A stretch of DNA of 64,000 bases from Alphaproteobacteria bacterium (lineage in GTDB: Bacteria; Pseudomonadota; Alphaproteobacteria; Rhodobacterales; Rhodobacteraceae). The stretch spans positions 1-64,000 of the forward strand of contig JAUHVR010000004.1 of assembly GCA_030424865.1 (NCBI GenBank), in the 5' to 3' direction. The notes beneath the pieces are model-generated. The model worked only from the letters and a program-made list of their open reading frames with translations, did no database searches and was not told the DNA's origin. The position numbers were made by a program, and so were the translations under genes. Below, one piece after another: positions 16,486 through 24,868 of the stretch (position 1 is the first letter of the stretch; each line of letters opens with the position of its first letter).

Positions 16486-17634
16486 TCATGCGGGCAAAAG
16501 CTCGAAGGTGGCTTTACCGCGGTCGACGCCGTTCACCTGCACGGTGATCAGATGCGGCCCGGGATGCAGGGTAAAGGTGCTGGCGTTGCCTTTCAGCTTG
16601 TGCGCCTTGCTCATCACCAAGGGCTTGCCGGGTGTCACCTTGCCGGTCTTGAGCTTGAACACTTTCTCGCCTGTCTTGCCGCCCGGCCGTGCGAACTGCA
16701 AACGGTAGTCGACCATCACGGGCACAGGCTCATCCGCCGTCAACGTCACTGTCAGCTCGACCGCCGTGTCGATCTTGACCTGATCCGAAGCCAGTCCCAG
16801 CGCCACCTTGACCGGCGCGTCCTGTCCGAAGCCCAAAAGCTCCAGCGCCCCCCGCTCCCCCCGCTTTACAGCGGTGCGCAGAGCGTGGCGGGTCAGCCAG
16901 TCCAGCTCTTTCGGGGCCTGTTGCCCTTGGTTCGACCAGGACCGCAGGCGGTCCACAACCACGTCCGGTTCGATCTTTGAGATGTCGTTCATGTGGTTGG
17001 CCACCGACCGCGTCACATAACGCGTCGGGTCGGCGTGCAGCACGTCGAGAAACCGCAGCGGGACCAACGGATCAAGCGAGATGTTCGCGGCCCAAGGCAG
17101 CCGCGCGCGCGTGCCTTCGCTGACCAGCCGCCGCACATGATAGTTCTCATCCCGGGCCCAAGCATCTAGCCGCGCCAACGTCTCGTCCGGCCAGCGGTTC
17201 AGGAAGGGGCGGATGTAGAACTCCATCGAAAACCGTTGTGTGGCCGCATGCAGAAGATCCAGCGCCCGGTCGCGGTGATCCTCGAGCCCGTGCCGCACCG
17301 CCAGTATGCCAGGCAGCGCGTGGATGAAACGGCCAAAGTCATCGTCGGTCTTCGACGGGTCCAGCGCCGGGGGCATCGCGGCATCCAGCGCCTCGGCCAT
17401 GGCGGGAAAGTCTTTGGGCAGCTGCTCTTCCAGGCAATCGGCCATCCAGTCAAGGCATTCCAGCAATCCCAACTCGGGGATGCGCGACAGGGCCTGGCCG
17501 TGGAACCGGTCCGCATCAAACCCCGGCAAGACCGAGAATTCCCGCGCCAGATCGCCCAGGCTTTCCGCGTTAAAGAGCTGATCCTTCAGAGAAAACCCTG
17601 CCCCGCCGCCCGATCCGTCTGGTCCACGCGCCAT
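16486..17634 (-). CDS. AlkC-like DNA alkylation repair protein with Ig-like C-terminus
   Basis: 382 residues. The first 270 or so are helical HEAT-like repeats of the AlkC/AlkD superfamily, with the family segment RYVTRSVANHMNDISK. The last 105 residues (from about PVKVALGLAS) look like a beta-sandwich, consistent with the Ig-like domain of one AlkC subclass. Such proteins excise 3-methyladenine and 3-methylcytosine without base flipping. It starts 3 bases after the SDR stop and probably shares its transcript. Assignment to AlkC rather than another HEAT-repeat glycosylase is moderately sure. Confidence 0.75.
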   Translation of the reverse strand: MARGPDGSGGGAGFSLKDQLFNAESLGDLAREFSVLPGFDADRFHGQALSRIPELGLLECLDWMADCLEEQLPKDFPAMAEALDAAMPPALDPSKTDDDFGRFIHALPGILAVRHGLEDHRDRALDLLHAATQRFSMEFYIRPFLNRWPDETLARLDAWARDENYHVRRLVSEGTRARLPWAANISLDPLVPLRFLDVLHADPTRYVTRSVANHMNDISKIEPDVVVDRLRSWSNQGQQAPKELDWLTRHALRTAVKRGERGALELLGFGQDAPVKVALGLASDQVKIDTAVELTVTLTADEPVPVMVDYRLQFARPGGKTGEKVFKLKTGKVTPGKPLVMSKAHKLKGNASTFTLHPGPHLITVQVNGVDRGKATFELLPA

Positions 17635-17637
17635 CCG

Positions 17638-18417
17638 TCAGAACGTCGCGTTGATGCCGCCACCGTCAAGCAGGATGTTCTGCGCGACGATATAGCCTGC
17701 GTGCGTCGAGCACAGGAAGGCGCAGGTCGCGCCGAATTCCTCGACCGTGCCATAGCGGCCTGCGGGGATGCCGGCAAAGCGCTGGGCGCGCGCCTCTTCG
17801 CGGCTGATGTCCTGCGCGGCCATCATCGAATCTTCCAGGCTGGTGATCCGATCCGTCATGTGCGCACCCGGCAACAGGTTGTTGATCGTCACGCCATGCT
17901 GCGCGACCTGCCGCGCGGTGCCCGCGACATAGCCGGTCAACCCGGTGCGTGCGGCGTTCGACAGACCCAGCTGCGGGATCGGCGCCTTGACCGACTGCGA
18001 GGTGATGTTGACCACCCGGCCCCAGCCCCGGTCAATCATCGCGGGCAGACAGGACTTCATCAACGTGATCGGCGTCAGCATGTTGCTTTCCAGCGCCGCG
18101 CGGAAATCGTCCTTGTCCCAATCCGACCACAGGCCCGGGGGCGGCCCGCCTGCGTTGTTCACCAGAATGTCGGGGCTGTCCGCAGCCTCAAGGACCTGCG
18201 CCTGACCCTCGTCCGTGGTGACATCTGCGGCCACGGTGGTCACCGAAACCTGATAGCGGTCGCGGATGTCCTGTGCCGTCGCCTCGAGCGCCTCGGCCCC
18301 GCGCGCGTTCAGCACGAGGTCCACGCCCGCCGCGGCCAATGCCTCGGCACAGCCCTTGCCCAAGCCCTTGCTCGACGCACACACAAGGGCGCGTTTGCCC
18401 GAAATTCCCAGATCCAT
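17638..18417 (-). CDS. SDR-family protein with altered catalytic Tyr and Lys
   Basis: 259 residues, Rossmann fold of short-chain dehydrogenases. The cofactor loop is ASSKGLGKG (14-22) and NNAGG is at 87-91. The catalytic serine S140 (NITSQS) is present, but the usual YxxxK thirteen residues later reads S153-N-A-A-R157. This SNxxR form recurs in a branch annotated as FabG-like reductases. The enzyme may use another residue, or act as a binding protein. It is the first gene of the SDR, AlkC-like, ABC ATPase row. Its substrate is unknown. Confidence 0.85.
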   Translation of the reverse strand: MDLGISGKRALVCASSKGLGKGCAEALAAAGVDLVLNARGAEALEATAQDIRDRYQVSVTTVAADVTTDEGQAQVLEAADSPDILVNNAGGPPPGLWSDWDKDDFRAALESNMLTPITLMKSCLPAMIDRGWGRVVNITSQSVKAPIPQLGLSNAARTGLTGYVAGTARQVAQHGVTINNLLPGAHMTDRITSLEDSMMAAQDISREEARAQRFAGIPAGRYGTVEEFGATCAFLCSTHAGYIVAQNILLDGGGINATF

Positions 18418-18520
18418 GAAAGCCTCCTGCCGGGGCCGCGCCCTGAAATCGCCGGGGGCGCGGCTTCAATCCGCCTCAAACCTGTGTTTACAATCAATGT
18501 GAAGTCAAGACTGCACGCGT

Positions 18521-19546
18521 ATGAGTTGTCTCATGTCCCGATCACAAATGCCCCGCCAATCGCAAAGCCTGCTTGTTTACCCGGCTGAACAGTTCACAGT
18601 GGTCAACGGCGCCAATCTTGGGGACGCGCTAAGCGTCGCCGAAGACCTGGTGCCTGATGACATCTATCGCCTGTCCCCGGCCGCCTGGGCCAAGCGGTTG
18701 AGCGTCGTCAGCACCCCCTCGCTGCCGTTTCACATCGGAAGCGACGGGGATTTGGGCACACCCGGCGCGGATCTGCATCTCGATTGCTGCGTGACCTTCA
18801 TGTCCGGCGACGGTGAAACCAGCGAATGCCTGGTCATGGTGGAAACCGATGCCGAGGGCGGGATCGTCGCGACCTACATGTTGCCCCTGGCACCGCTTGA
18901 TCCACGCACCGATTATGCGCTGGTGGGCGTCGACACCCAAAGCGCCGTACAGAAGTTCGGCCAGATCGGTTGCGTCTCGTTCACCCGTGGCACCCGCATC
19001 ACCCTGTCCACCGGCGCGCAAAAACGCGTTGAGGATCTGCAGGTCGGCGACCGCGTCCTGACCCGCGACGACGGTCCACAGGAAATCCGCTGGGTCGGCC
19101 ACACCACCACCCGTGCCGTCGGCAGCTTTGCCCCGATCCTGATCAAGCAAGGCACGCTGAACAACATGAACGACCTGGTGGTCAGCCCCGACCACCGGTT
19201 GTTCATCTATCAGCGCACCGATCGTCTGGGCGCGGGACGGTCCGAGTTGCTGGTCAAGGCGCGTCACCTGGTGAACGGCACGACGGTGCAACGTCTGTCG
19301 GGGGGGTATGTCGAGTATTACCAGATGCTCTTTGACACCCACCAGATCATCTATGCAGAGGGCATCGCCGCCGAGTCGATGCTGGTGAACACCCAAACCC
19401 GCGCGGCACTACCGGCCGAGGTCGCCAAGCGTGTGGCCGAGGTGATGCCGGGTCACGATCCGTCGTTTGACGAGATCGAAGTGCAAGAGGGGTTGCTGAA
19501 CCGCCCCGACGCCGCAGAACTGCTGCGCCAAAGCTCCGGCGGTTAG
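18521..19546 (+). CDS. Hint-domain protein
   Basis: Up to 341 residues; ATG codons at 18521, 18533 and 18548 are all possible starts and none has a good ribosome site. An N-terminal region of about 145 residues has no family I recognise. A Hint domain follows with SFTRGTRI at 153-160, VGDRVLTRD, and the VSPDHR block at 221-226. Compared with the RTX-Hint protein nearby (CFTPGTRI), the nucleophile position is Ser153 rather than Cys; a cysteine lies two residues earlier. It is transcribed away from the SDR gene and ends in a strong hairpin. It is probably a secreted or self-processing protein; no signal peptide is visible. Confidence 0.85.
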   Translation: MSCLMSRSQMPRQSQSLLVYPAEQFTVVNGANLGDALSVAEDLVPDDIYRLSPAAWAKRLSVVSTPSLPFHIGSDGDLGTPGADLHLDCCVTFMSGDGETSECLVMVETDAEGGIVATYMLPLAPLDPRTDYALVGVDTQSAVQKFGQIGCVSFTRGTRITLSTGAQKRVEDLQVGDRVLTRDDGPQEIRWVGHTTTRAVGSFAPILIKQGTLNNMNDLVVSPDHRLFIYQRTDRLGAGRSELLVKARHLVNGTTVQRLSGGYVEYYQMLFDTHQIIYAEGIAAESMLVNTQTRAALPAEVAKRVAEVMPGHDPSFDEIEVQEGLLNRPDAAELLRQSSGG

Positions 19547-19548
19547 AA

Positions 19549-19573
19549 AACGGCGCCTCTGGACGGCGCCGTT
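19549..19573. terminator. Bidirectional terminator between convergent genes
   Basis: Perfect 9-base arms AACGGCGCC (19549-19557) and GGCGCCGTT (19565-19573) with a 7-base loop, lying between the Hint gene (+) and the cysteine-repeat gene (-). The T-run (TTTTC) is on the minus-strand side, so it should end the minus-strand transcript best. Confidence 0.75.
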
Positions 19574-19592
19574 CCCATGTCTTTGCGCGGGT

Positions 19593-20516
19593 CTACCAGA
19601 TCCGGGCGTCCGAGCGGGCAACAAAGATCCCGCCGCCTGCACCCAGCCCTCCGCTGACGGCAAGTCCGGCAAAGGTGTCTTTCACCAGCGGGTCGCCATA
19701 GTCGAATGCCATGCCGACGCCTGCCCCGGCCAGCGCCTTGACGCCAGTGCTGACGCCCCACCCTTTGGACACGCCGGGCGCCATGGCATCGCGGCTCAGG
19801 CCTACGATGACGTCAAGGCCGCCCTGGACGGAACCGCCACCGAACGAGGATCCGGTATAGATCCGGGGACCGTTGCGGCCCGTCAGGTCGATGGCCAGAC
19901 CGCCCTCGACCGACCCGCCAAGGATCACCACGGCGTTGCCGCCCACACCCACGGTCAGCGTCTTGAAAAAGGCCGCCTCACCCGAGGGTCCGCGCATCAA
20001 CTGGCTTTTGAGGTGACGGGACAGGCATTCCGAGACAAGGCGAGCCGCCTGGCGTTTCTCGGTGCGCTGGATTGCGCTGGCAAAGCGATCGGCGCGACCG
20101 CCCTTTTGCATGCACAGGTAAACTTCGGCGAGCGCGGATTGCTGCGATCCGGTGCGTCCGGCCCAGAATTTTGATTTGCTCTTGAGCGCCGCTTGAGTGT
20201 CAACCTTCTTGATGCACTGGCCCTTGCGCTCGATCAGGCCGCCATTGCACGACGGAACCCGTTCCCAGATCTTGCAGGCGCGCTGGTTGACGCCGCCACA
20301 GGCGCTGCGAATGCGGCAGACGCCTTTCTTTTCGACAAGCGTGCCGTCGCAGGACGGCACCCGCTCCCAAAGCTTGCAAGCCCGCTGGTTGACCGCGCCG
20401 CAGGACCCGGCCTCAGCCGCGCTGGTCATCGCGATCTGGGCCAGCATCAGGACAAAAATCAGCGCCATGCCCGTCAGGGCTGCGGGCAAAATGACCCGCA
20501 ATCTGTGGTGTAACAT
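19593..20516 (-). CDS. Secreted protein with two four-cysteine repeats
   Basis: 307 residues with an N-terminal hydrophobic helix (about 8-35) acting as signal peptide or anchor. Two nearly identical repeats follow, 34 residues apart, each with four cysteines at the same spacing (C39, C47, C56, C67 and C73, C81, C90, C101) around NQRACK(L/I)WERVPSC. A charged helical part (110-185) precedes a glycine-rich, beta-prone C-terminus (190-307). The cysteine repeats probably form small disulfide modules. Family and function unknown. It lies 12 bases after a 42-residue ORF with a related N-terminus. Confidence 0.75.
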   Translation of the reverse strand: MLHHRLRVILPAALTGMALIFVLMLAQIAMTSAAEAGSCGAVNQRACKLWERVPSCDGTLVEKKGVCRIRSACGGVNQRACKIWERVPSCNGGLIERKGQCIKKVDTQAALKSKSKFWAGRTGSQQSALAEVYLCMQKGGRADRFASAIQRTEKRQAARLVSECLSRHLKSQLMRGPSGEAAFFKTLTVGVGGNAVVILGGSVEGGLAIDLTGRNGPRIYTGSSFGGGSVQGGLDVIVGLSRDAMAPGVSKGWGVSTGVKALAGAGVGMAFDYGDPLVKDTFAGLAVSGGLGAGGGIFVARSDARIW

Positions 20517-20528
20517 GTGAATAGCCTC

Positions 20529-20657
20529 TTAGAATAAGGGGACCCGGACCAACAGCGCCTCTTCGGCCGAGGCTGATTTGACCAAGGTGAGCAAAAGAAC
20601 CATCGCCGCCACGGAAAGGATCGCGGGCAAAATGGCACGCAGTCTGTGAAACATCAT
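20529..20657 (-). CDS. 42-residue ORF resembling a stand-alone signal peptide
   Basis: Starts MMFHRLRAILPAIL, runs through a hydrophobic helix to SASAEE and ends ten residues later (LLVRVPLF). AAAGGAA lies upstream with usable spacing. The N-terminus copies that of the downstream 307-residue protein (MLHHRLRVILPAAL), including much of its DNA, so one probably arose from duplication of the other. The stop is 12 bases before the next start, so co-translation is likely. It may encode a tiny secreted peptide or be a duplicated remnant. Confidence 0.55.
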   Translation of the reverse strand: MMFHRLRAILPAILSVAAMVLLLTLVKSASAEEALLVRVPLF

Positions 20658-20885
20658 GTGTCTGTTCCTTTGTCTGAAATGACGCCCCGAAGGGCCCTGT
20701 TCGCAATAAACACGCGGCCCTGAGAAATGAGTGGTTCAGAGACAATCCCGCGTCTTTCGCAAAGTAGCATTTCGGGCGATTGTTGTCGGGTCAGGGAATC
20801 CTTGCCTCTGGGTCACCCTGAACAAATGAAACCCTCTGCCGCGCCTTTTGTTGCGCTTGGCCAAACCCACAGCTATATCGCCGCC

Positions 20886-22493
20886 ATGTTGGACACCGCC
20901 CATAACCGCCCCGAGCTTCCGCCCGAGATTGCCCGCCGCCGGACCTTTGCGATCATCTCGCACCCGGACGCAGGCAAAACCACGTTGACGGAAAAGTTCC
21001 TGCTGTATGGTGGCGCCATTCAGATGGCCGGTCAGGTGCGCGCCAAGGGTGAGGCGCGGCGCACGCGGTCGGACTTCATGAAGATGGAACAGGACCGGGG
21101 CATCTCGGTCAGCGCCTCGGCGATGTCCTTTGATTTCGGCGAGTTCCGCTTCAATCTGGTCGACACCCCCGGCCACAGCGACTTTTCCGAAGACACCTAT
21201 CGCACGCTGACCGCCGTTGACGCCGCGATCATGGTGATCGACGGCGCGAAGGGCGTCGAAAGCCAGACTCAGAAGCTGTTCGAAGTCTGCCGCCTGCGCG
21301 ACCTGCCGATCCTGACTTTCTGCAACAAGATGGACCGCGAAAGCCGCGATACCTTTGAAATCATTGACGAGATCCAGGAAAACCTCGCGATCGACGTAAC
21401 CCCTGCCAGCTGGCCCATCGGCATGGGCCGCGATTTCCTGGGCTGCTATGACATGCTGCGCGACCGGTTGGAGCTGATGGACCGCGCCGACCGCAACAAG
21501 GTCGCCGAAAGCATCCAGATCGAAGGCCTGGATGACCCCAAGCTTGACGAACATATCCCCGCCGACCTGCTGGAGCAGCTGCGCGAAGAGGTCGAGATGG
21601 CGCGCGAGTTGCTGCCCGCGCTGGATCCGCAATCGGTGCTCGAAGGCCATATGACCCCGATCTGGTTCGGCTCGGCGATCAACTCGTTTGGCGTCAAGGA
21701 ACTGATGGACGGCATCGCCAATTATGGCCCACAGCCGCAGATCCAAAGCGCCTCGCCCCGGCAGATCGCGCCCGAGGAAAAGAAGGTCGCGGGCTTTGTC
21801 TTCAAGGTGCAGGCCAACATGGACCCCAAGCACCGCGACCGGGTGGCGTTTCTGCGCATGGCCTCGGGCCACTTCAAGCGCGGCATGAAGCTGACCCATG
21901 TGCGGACGAAGAAACCCATGGCCGTCTCGAACCCTGTTCTGTTCCTGGCCTCGGACCGGGAACTGGCCGAAGAGGCCTGGGCGGGTGACATCATCGGCAT
22001 TCCGAACCACGGGCAGCTGCGCATTGGCGATACGCTGACCGAGGGTGAGGCGATCCGCGTGACCGGCATTCCCAGTTTTGCGCCGGAACTGCTGCAAAGC
22101 TGCCGCGCGGGCGACCCGCTGAAGGCCAAGCACCTGGAAAAGGCGCTGATGCAGTTTGCCGAGGAAGGCGCGGCCAAGGTCTTTAAACCCAACATCGGCT
22201 CGGGCTTTATCGTCGGCGTCGTCGGCGCGCTGCAGTTCGAGGTGCTGGCCAGCCGGATCGAACTGGAATACGGCCTGCCCGTGCGGTTCGAGCCCAGCCA
22301 GTTCACCAGCGCCCGCTGGGTCAGTGGCGACAAGCTGGCGGTCGACAAGTTCGTCAACGCCAACAAGCAGCACATCGCCCATGACAACGACGGCGACATC
22401 GTCTATCTGACCCGCCTTCAGTGGGACATCGACCGCGTGGTGCGCGACTATCCCGACGTCACGCTTTCGGCCACCAAGGAAATGATGACCTGA
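20886..22493 (+). CDS. prfC: Peptide chain release factor 3
   Basis: 535 residues, a ribosome-recycling GTPase that removes RF1/RF2 after termination. The G1 loop SHPDAGKTT is near the N-terminus, with G3 DTPGHSDF and G4 NKMD following. The length fits the family (about 530). Start ATG 20886 gives MLDTAHNRPELPPEIARRRT, which aligns with the usual start just before the G domain; the frame is open further upstream but adds residues the family lacks. The ribosome site is weak. The gene is divergent from the small ORF at 20529. Confidence 0.95.
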   Translation: MLDTAHNRPELPPEIARRRTFAIISHPDAGKTTLTEKFLLYGGAIQMAGQVRAKGEARRTRSDFMKMEQDRGISVSASAMSFDFGEFRFNLVDTPGHSDFSEDTYRTLTAVDAAIMVIDGAKGVESQTQKLFEVCRLRDLPILTFCNKMDRESRDTFEIIDEIQENLAIDVTPASWPIGMGRDFLGCYDMLRDRLELMDRADRNKVAESIQIEGLDDPKLDEHIPADLLEQLREEVEMARELLPALDPQSVLEGHMTPIWFGSAINSFGVKELMDGIANYGPQPQIQSASPRQIAPEEKKVAGFVFKVQANMDPKHRDRVAFLRMASGHFKRGMKLTHVRTKKPMAVSNPVLFLASDRELAEEAWAGDIIGIPNHGQLRIGDTLTEGEAIRVTGIPSFAPELLQSCRAGDPLKAKHLEKALMQFAEEGAAKVFKPNIGSGFIVGVVGALQFEVLASRIELEYGLPVRFEPSQFTSARWVSGDKLAVDKFVNANKQHIAHDNDGDIVYLTRLQWDIDRVVRDYPDVTLSATKEMMT

Positions 22494-22541
22494 GGACGGT
22501 CCCCCCTTGCGCGTCGCGGCGCGCACGGACAGTCTGCAGGC

Positions 22542-23312
22542 ATGAGTGACGAGACACCCAAGACCGACCCTTGGTACGACGGTGGGATGATCAGCATCCT
22601 GGACCGGGCCGAGCGTCGCCGCACGCGGCTCAGCTTTGCCGATGGTGAGGCGCTGCCCGGCGTGCAGGTCGATCTGGCCCCCTTTGTGAACGGCGTGGTC
22701 GGACGGCCCTCGGGTGAGGCCAATTCGGGCCATTCCAAGAAAAAGCAGGAGTTGCAGACCGAACTGGCGGGCAAGCCCAGGATCTGTCTGCTTCACGGAC
22801 TGGTCGTCGCACATCTGCGCAAACGCCGCTTCCCGCGTCATGCGCCTGACCTGTTCCAGCGGCTTTGGGCCGAGCAATCGGACGTCCTGCTGCAGAACCT
22901 CGATCTGCGCTGGCAGGTCTCGGCAGCCACGACGTTTGGCGACCATGGCGCAACGCCGGTGCAGCGCTCGGTCGGCATGGGGCTGACGATGCTGTTCGGC
23001 ATGATGAAGCTTTATGAAACCGAGCGGCTGTTCTCGGGCCTGCCTGCAGACCAGCCCTTCCCCATGCAAGGACGGGTGCCCTCCGAACTGCCGATGACGA
23101 TGGACGGGTTTTCCATCGCGCGCGGGGATCTGGATTACAACCTGCTGGCACGGCTTTGGCGCGAAGCCGCAGACGATCCGGTGATCTTTCCGCTGACCGC
23201 CAACCTGTTGAACCATCTGGTGGCGGACCCAAGGGGCGTGTTTCGCAGGATCAGCCTGATGCGCGGCCAGATGGGGACAACTCGAACAAACGCCCAGAAA
23301 TCAGCGGAATAG
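22542..23312 (+). CDS. Conserved hypothetical protein
   Basis: 256 residues, soluble, family not recognised. Its N-terminus is polar (MSDETPKTDPWYDGGMIS). A mostly helical central region contains LCLLHG-like and RRFPRHAPDLFQRLW segments, and the tail is rich in Arg and Leu. There is no signal peptide or membrane helix. It follows prfC by 48 bases on the same strand and may be co-transcribed. No ribosome site of note precedes the ATG. Confidence 0.7.
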   Translation: MSDETPKTDPWYDGGMISILDRAERRRTRLSFADGEALPGVQVDLAPFVNGVVGRPSGEANSGHSKKKQELQTELAGKPRICLLHGLVVAHLRKRRFPRHAPDLFQRLWAEQSDVLLQNLDLRWQVSAATTFGDHGATPVQRSVGMGLTMLFGMMKLYETERLFSGLPADQPFPMQGRVPSELPMTMDGFSIARGDLDYNLLARLWREAADDPVIFPLTANLLNHLVADPRGVFRRISLMRGQMGTTRTNAQKSAE

Positions 23313-23482
23313 ACACATTTCTGCATCGGTTTTTCTGCATCACAGCGTCGAAAGGGCACGCCAGACGGGCCAGAATTGACCAAAGGGCGACAATAGGTTA
23401 TCAGCCCCGCAGTTTATCCAAGACGCGCCGCGACTGGCGCGCGGGGGATCCTCCCCTCAATGATGAGACCGGCGGGCGCGAA

Positions 23483-23509
23483 ATGTCCGCAACCAGCGGA
23501 CACGAATGA
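23483..23509 (+). promoter_or_regulatory. Hairpin and 8-codon upstream ORF at the helicase start
   Basis: A perfect hairpin, TGTCCGC (23484-23490) and GCGGACA (23496-23502) with loop AACCA, ends 3 bases before the helicase ATG at 23506. The only Shine-Dalgarno-like bases, GCGGA, lie in its 3' arm and would be masked when it folds. An ATG at 23483 opens an 8-codon frame whose TGA (23507-23509) overlaps the helicase start (ATGA). This could control translation of the helicase. Confidence 0.55.
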
Positions 23510-24852
23510 CAAATTTTGCAGATCTGAATCTGAACCCGAAAGTCCTGAAAGCCATTGAAGAGGCGGGCTATGAAACGCCCACGCCGATTCAGCAAGGCGC
23601 GATCCCCCCTGCATTGGAAGGCAAGGATGTGCTGGGCATCGCCCAGACCGGCACCGGCAAGACCGCCAGCTTTACGCTTCCGATGATCACCATGCTGGCC
23701 CGCGGCCGTGCCCGCGCCCGCATGCCCCGCAGCCTGGTGCTGTGCCCGACACGGGAACTGGCCGCGCAGGTGGCGGAAAACTTCGACACCTATTCCAAGC
23801 ACGTGAAGCTGACCAAGGCGCTGCTGATCGGCGGTGTCAGCTTCAAGGAACAGGACGCCCTGATCGACAAGGGCGTCGACGTTCTGATCGCCACACCGGG
23901 CCGTCTGCTGGACCATTTCGAGCGCGGCAAGCTTCTCTTGACCGGCGTGCAGGTCATGGTGGTGGACGAGGCCGACCGGATGCTCGACATGGGCTTTATC
24001 CCCGACATCGAGCGCATCTTCAGCCTGACGCCTTTCACCCGCCAGACGCTTTTCTTCTCGGCCACCATGGCGCCCGAGATCGAGCGCATCACAAACACCT
24101 TCCTGTCGGCCCCGGCCCGGATCGAGGTGGCCCGTCAGGCGACCGCGTCCGAAACGATCGAACAGGGTGTGGTCAAGTTCAAGGCCTCGCGACGCGACCG
24201 CGAAGGCAGCGAAAAGCGCAAGGTCCTGCGGGCGCTGATCGATGCCGAGGGTGACAAGTGCACCAACGCCATCATCTTTTGCAACCGCAAGACCGACGTC
24301 GATATCTGCGCGAAATCGCTGAAGAAATACGGCTACAATGCCGCCCCGATCCACGGTGATCTGGACCAGTCGCAGCGTATGAAGACGTTGGACGCCTTCC
24401 GCGAAGGCGAATTGCGGATCCTGGTGGCCTCGGACGTGGCCGCACGCGGGCTGGATGTGCCCTCGGTCAGCCACGTGTTCAACTTCGACGTTCCCAGCCA
24501 TGCCGAAGACTATGTCCACCGCATCGGACGCACCGGCCGCGCCGGTCGCGAAGGCAAGGCGCTGACGCTGTGCATTCCGCGTGACGACAAATACCTCGAC
24601 GCAATCGAAACGCTGATCCAGAAAGAGATCCCGCGGATCGACAACCCGGTAAAGGCCGAGCCCACACCGGAGCCCAAGGAAGACGCCAAGATCAAGGTGG
24701 TTTCCGACAAGGGGGACGAGGGCCGATCCAAGTCGCGCAGCGGTCGGGGCCGCGGGCGCGGCACACCCCGTGACGACCACAAGGTGGTCGGCATGGGTGA
24801 TCACATGCCCCAGTTCATCGCACTCAGCTTCGAAGAACGCCGCGCAAGCTAA
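23506..24852 (+). CDS. DEAD-box RNA helicase, RhlE-like
   Basis: 448 residues. The Q motif TPTPIQQ, motif I AQTGTGKT, PTREL, motif II VVDEADRML, SAT and motif VI HRIGRTGRAG are all present in order. A basic, disordered tail (from about residue 385) contains SRSGRGRGRG, typical of RhlE-type helicases that act on rRNA or mRNA structure, often in cold adaptation. The start overlaps the stop of an 8-codon upstream ORF, and a hairpin covers the ribosome site. The gene is convergent with the oxygenase gene 16 bases downstream. Confidence 0.93.
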   Translation: MTNFADLNLNPKVLKAIEEAGYETPTPIQQGAIPPALEGKDVLGIAQTGTGKTASFTLPMITMLARGRARARMPRSLVLCPTRELAAQVAENFDTYSKHVKLTKALLIGGVSFKEQDALIDKGVDVLIATPGRLLDHFERGKLLLTGVQVMVVDEADRMLDMGFIPDIERIFSLTPFTRQTLFFSATMAPEIERITNTFLSAPARIEVARQATASETIEQGVVKFKASRRDREGSEKRKVLRALIDAEGDKCTNAIIFCNRKTDVDICAKSLKKYGYNAAPIHGDLDQSQRMKTLDAFREGELRILVASDVAARGLDVPSVSHVFNFDVPSHAEDYVHRIGRTGRAGREGKALTLCIPRDDKYLDAIETLIQKEIPRIDNPVKAEPTPEPKEDAKIKVVSDKGDEGRSKSRSGRGRGRGTPRDDHKVVGMGDHMPQFIALSFEERRAS

Positions 24853-24868
24853 GCCTCGCAGCCCGCAT

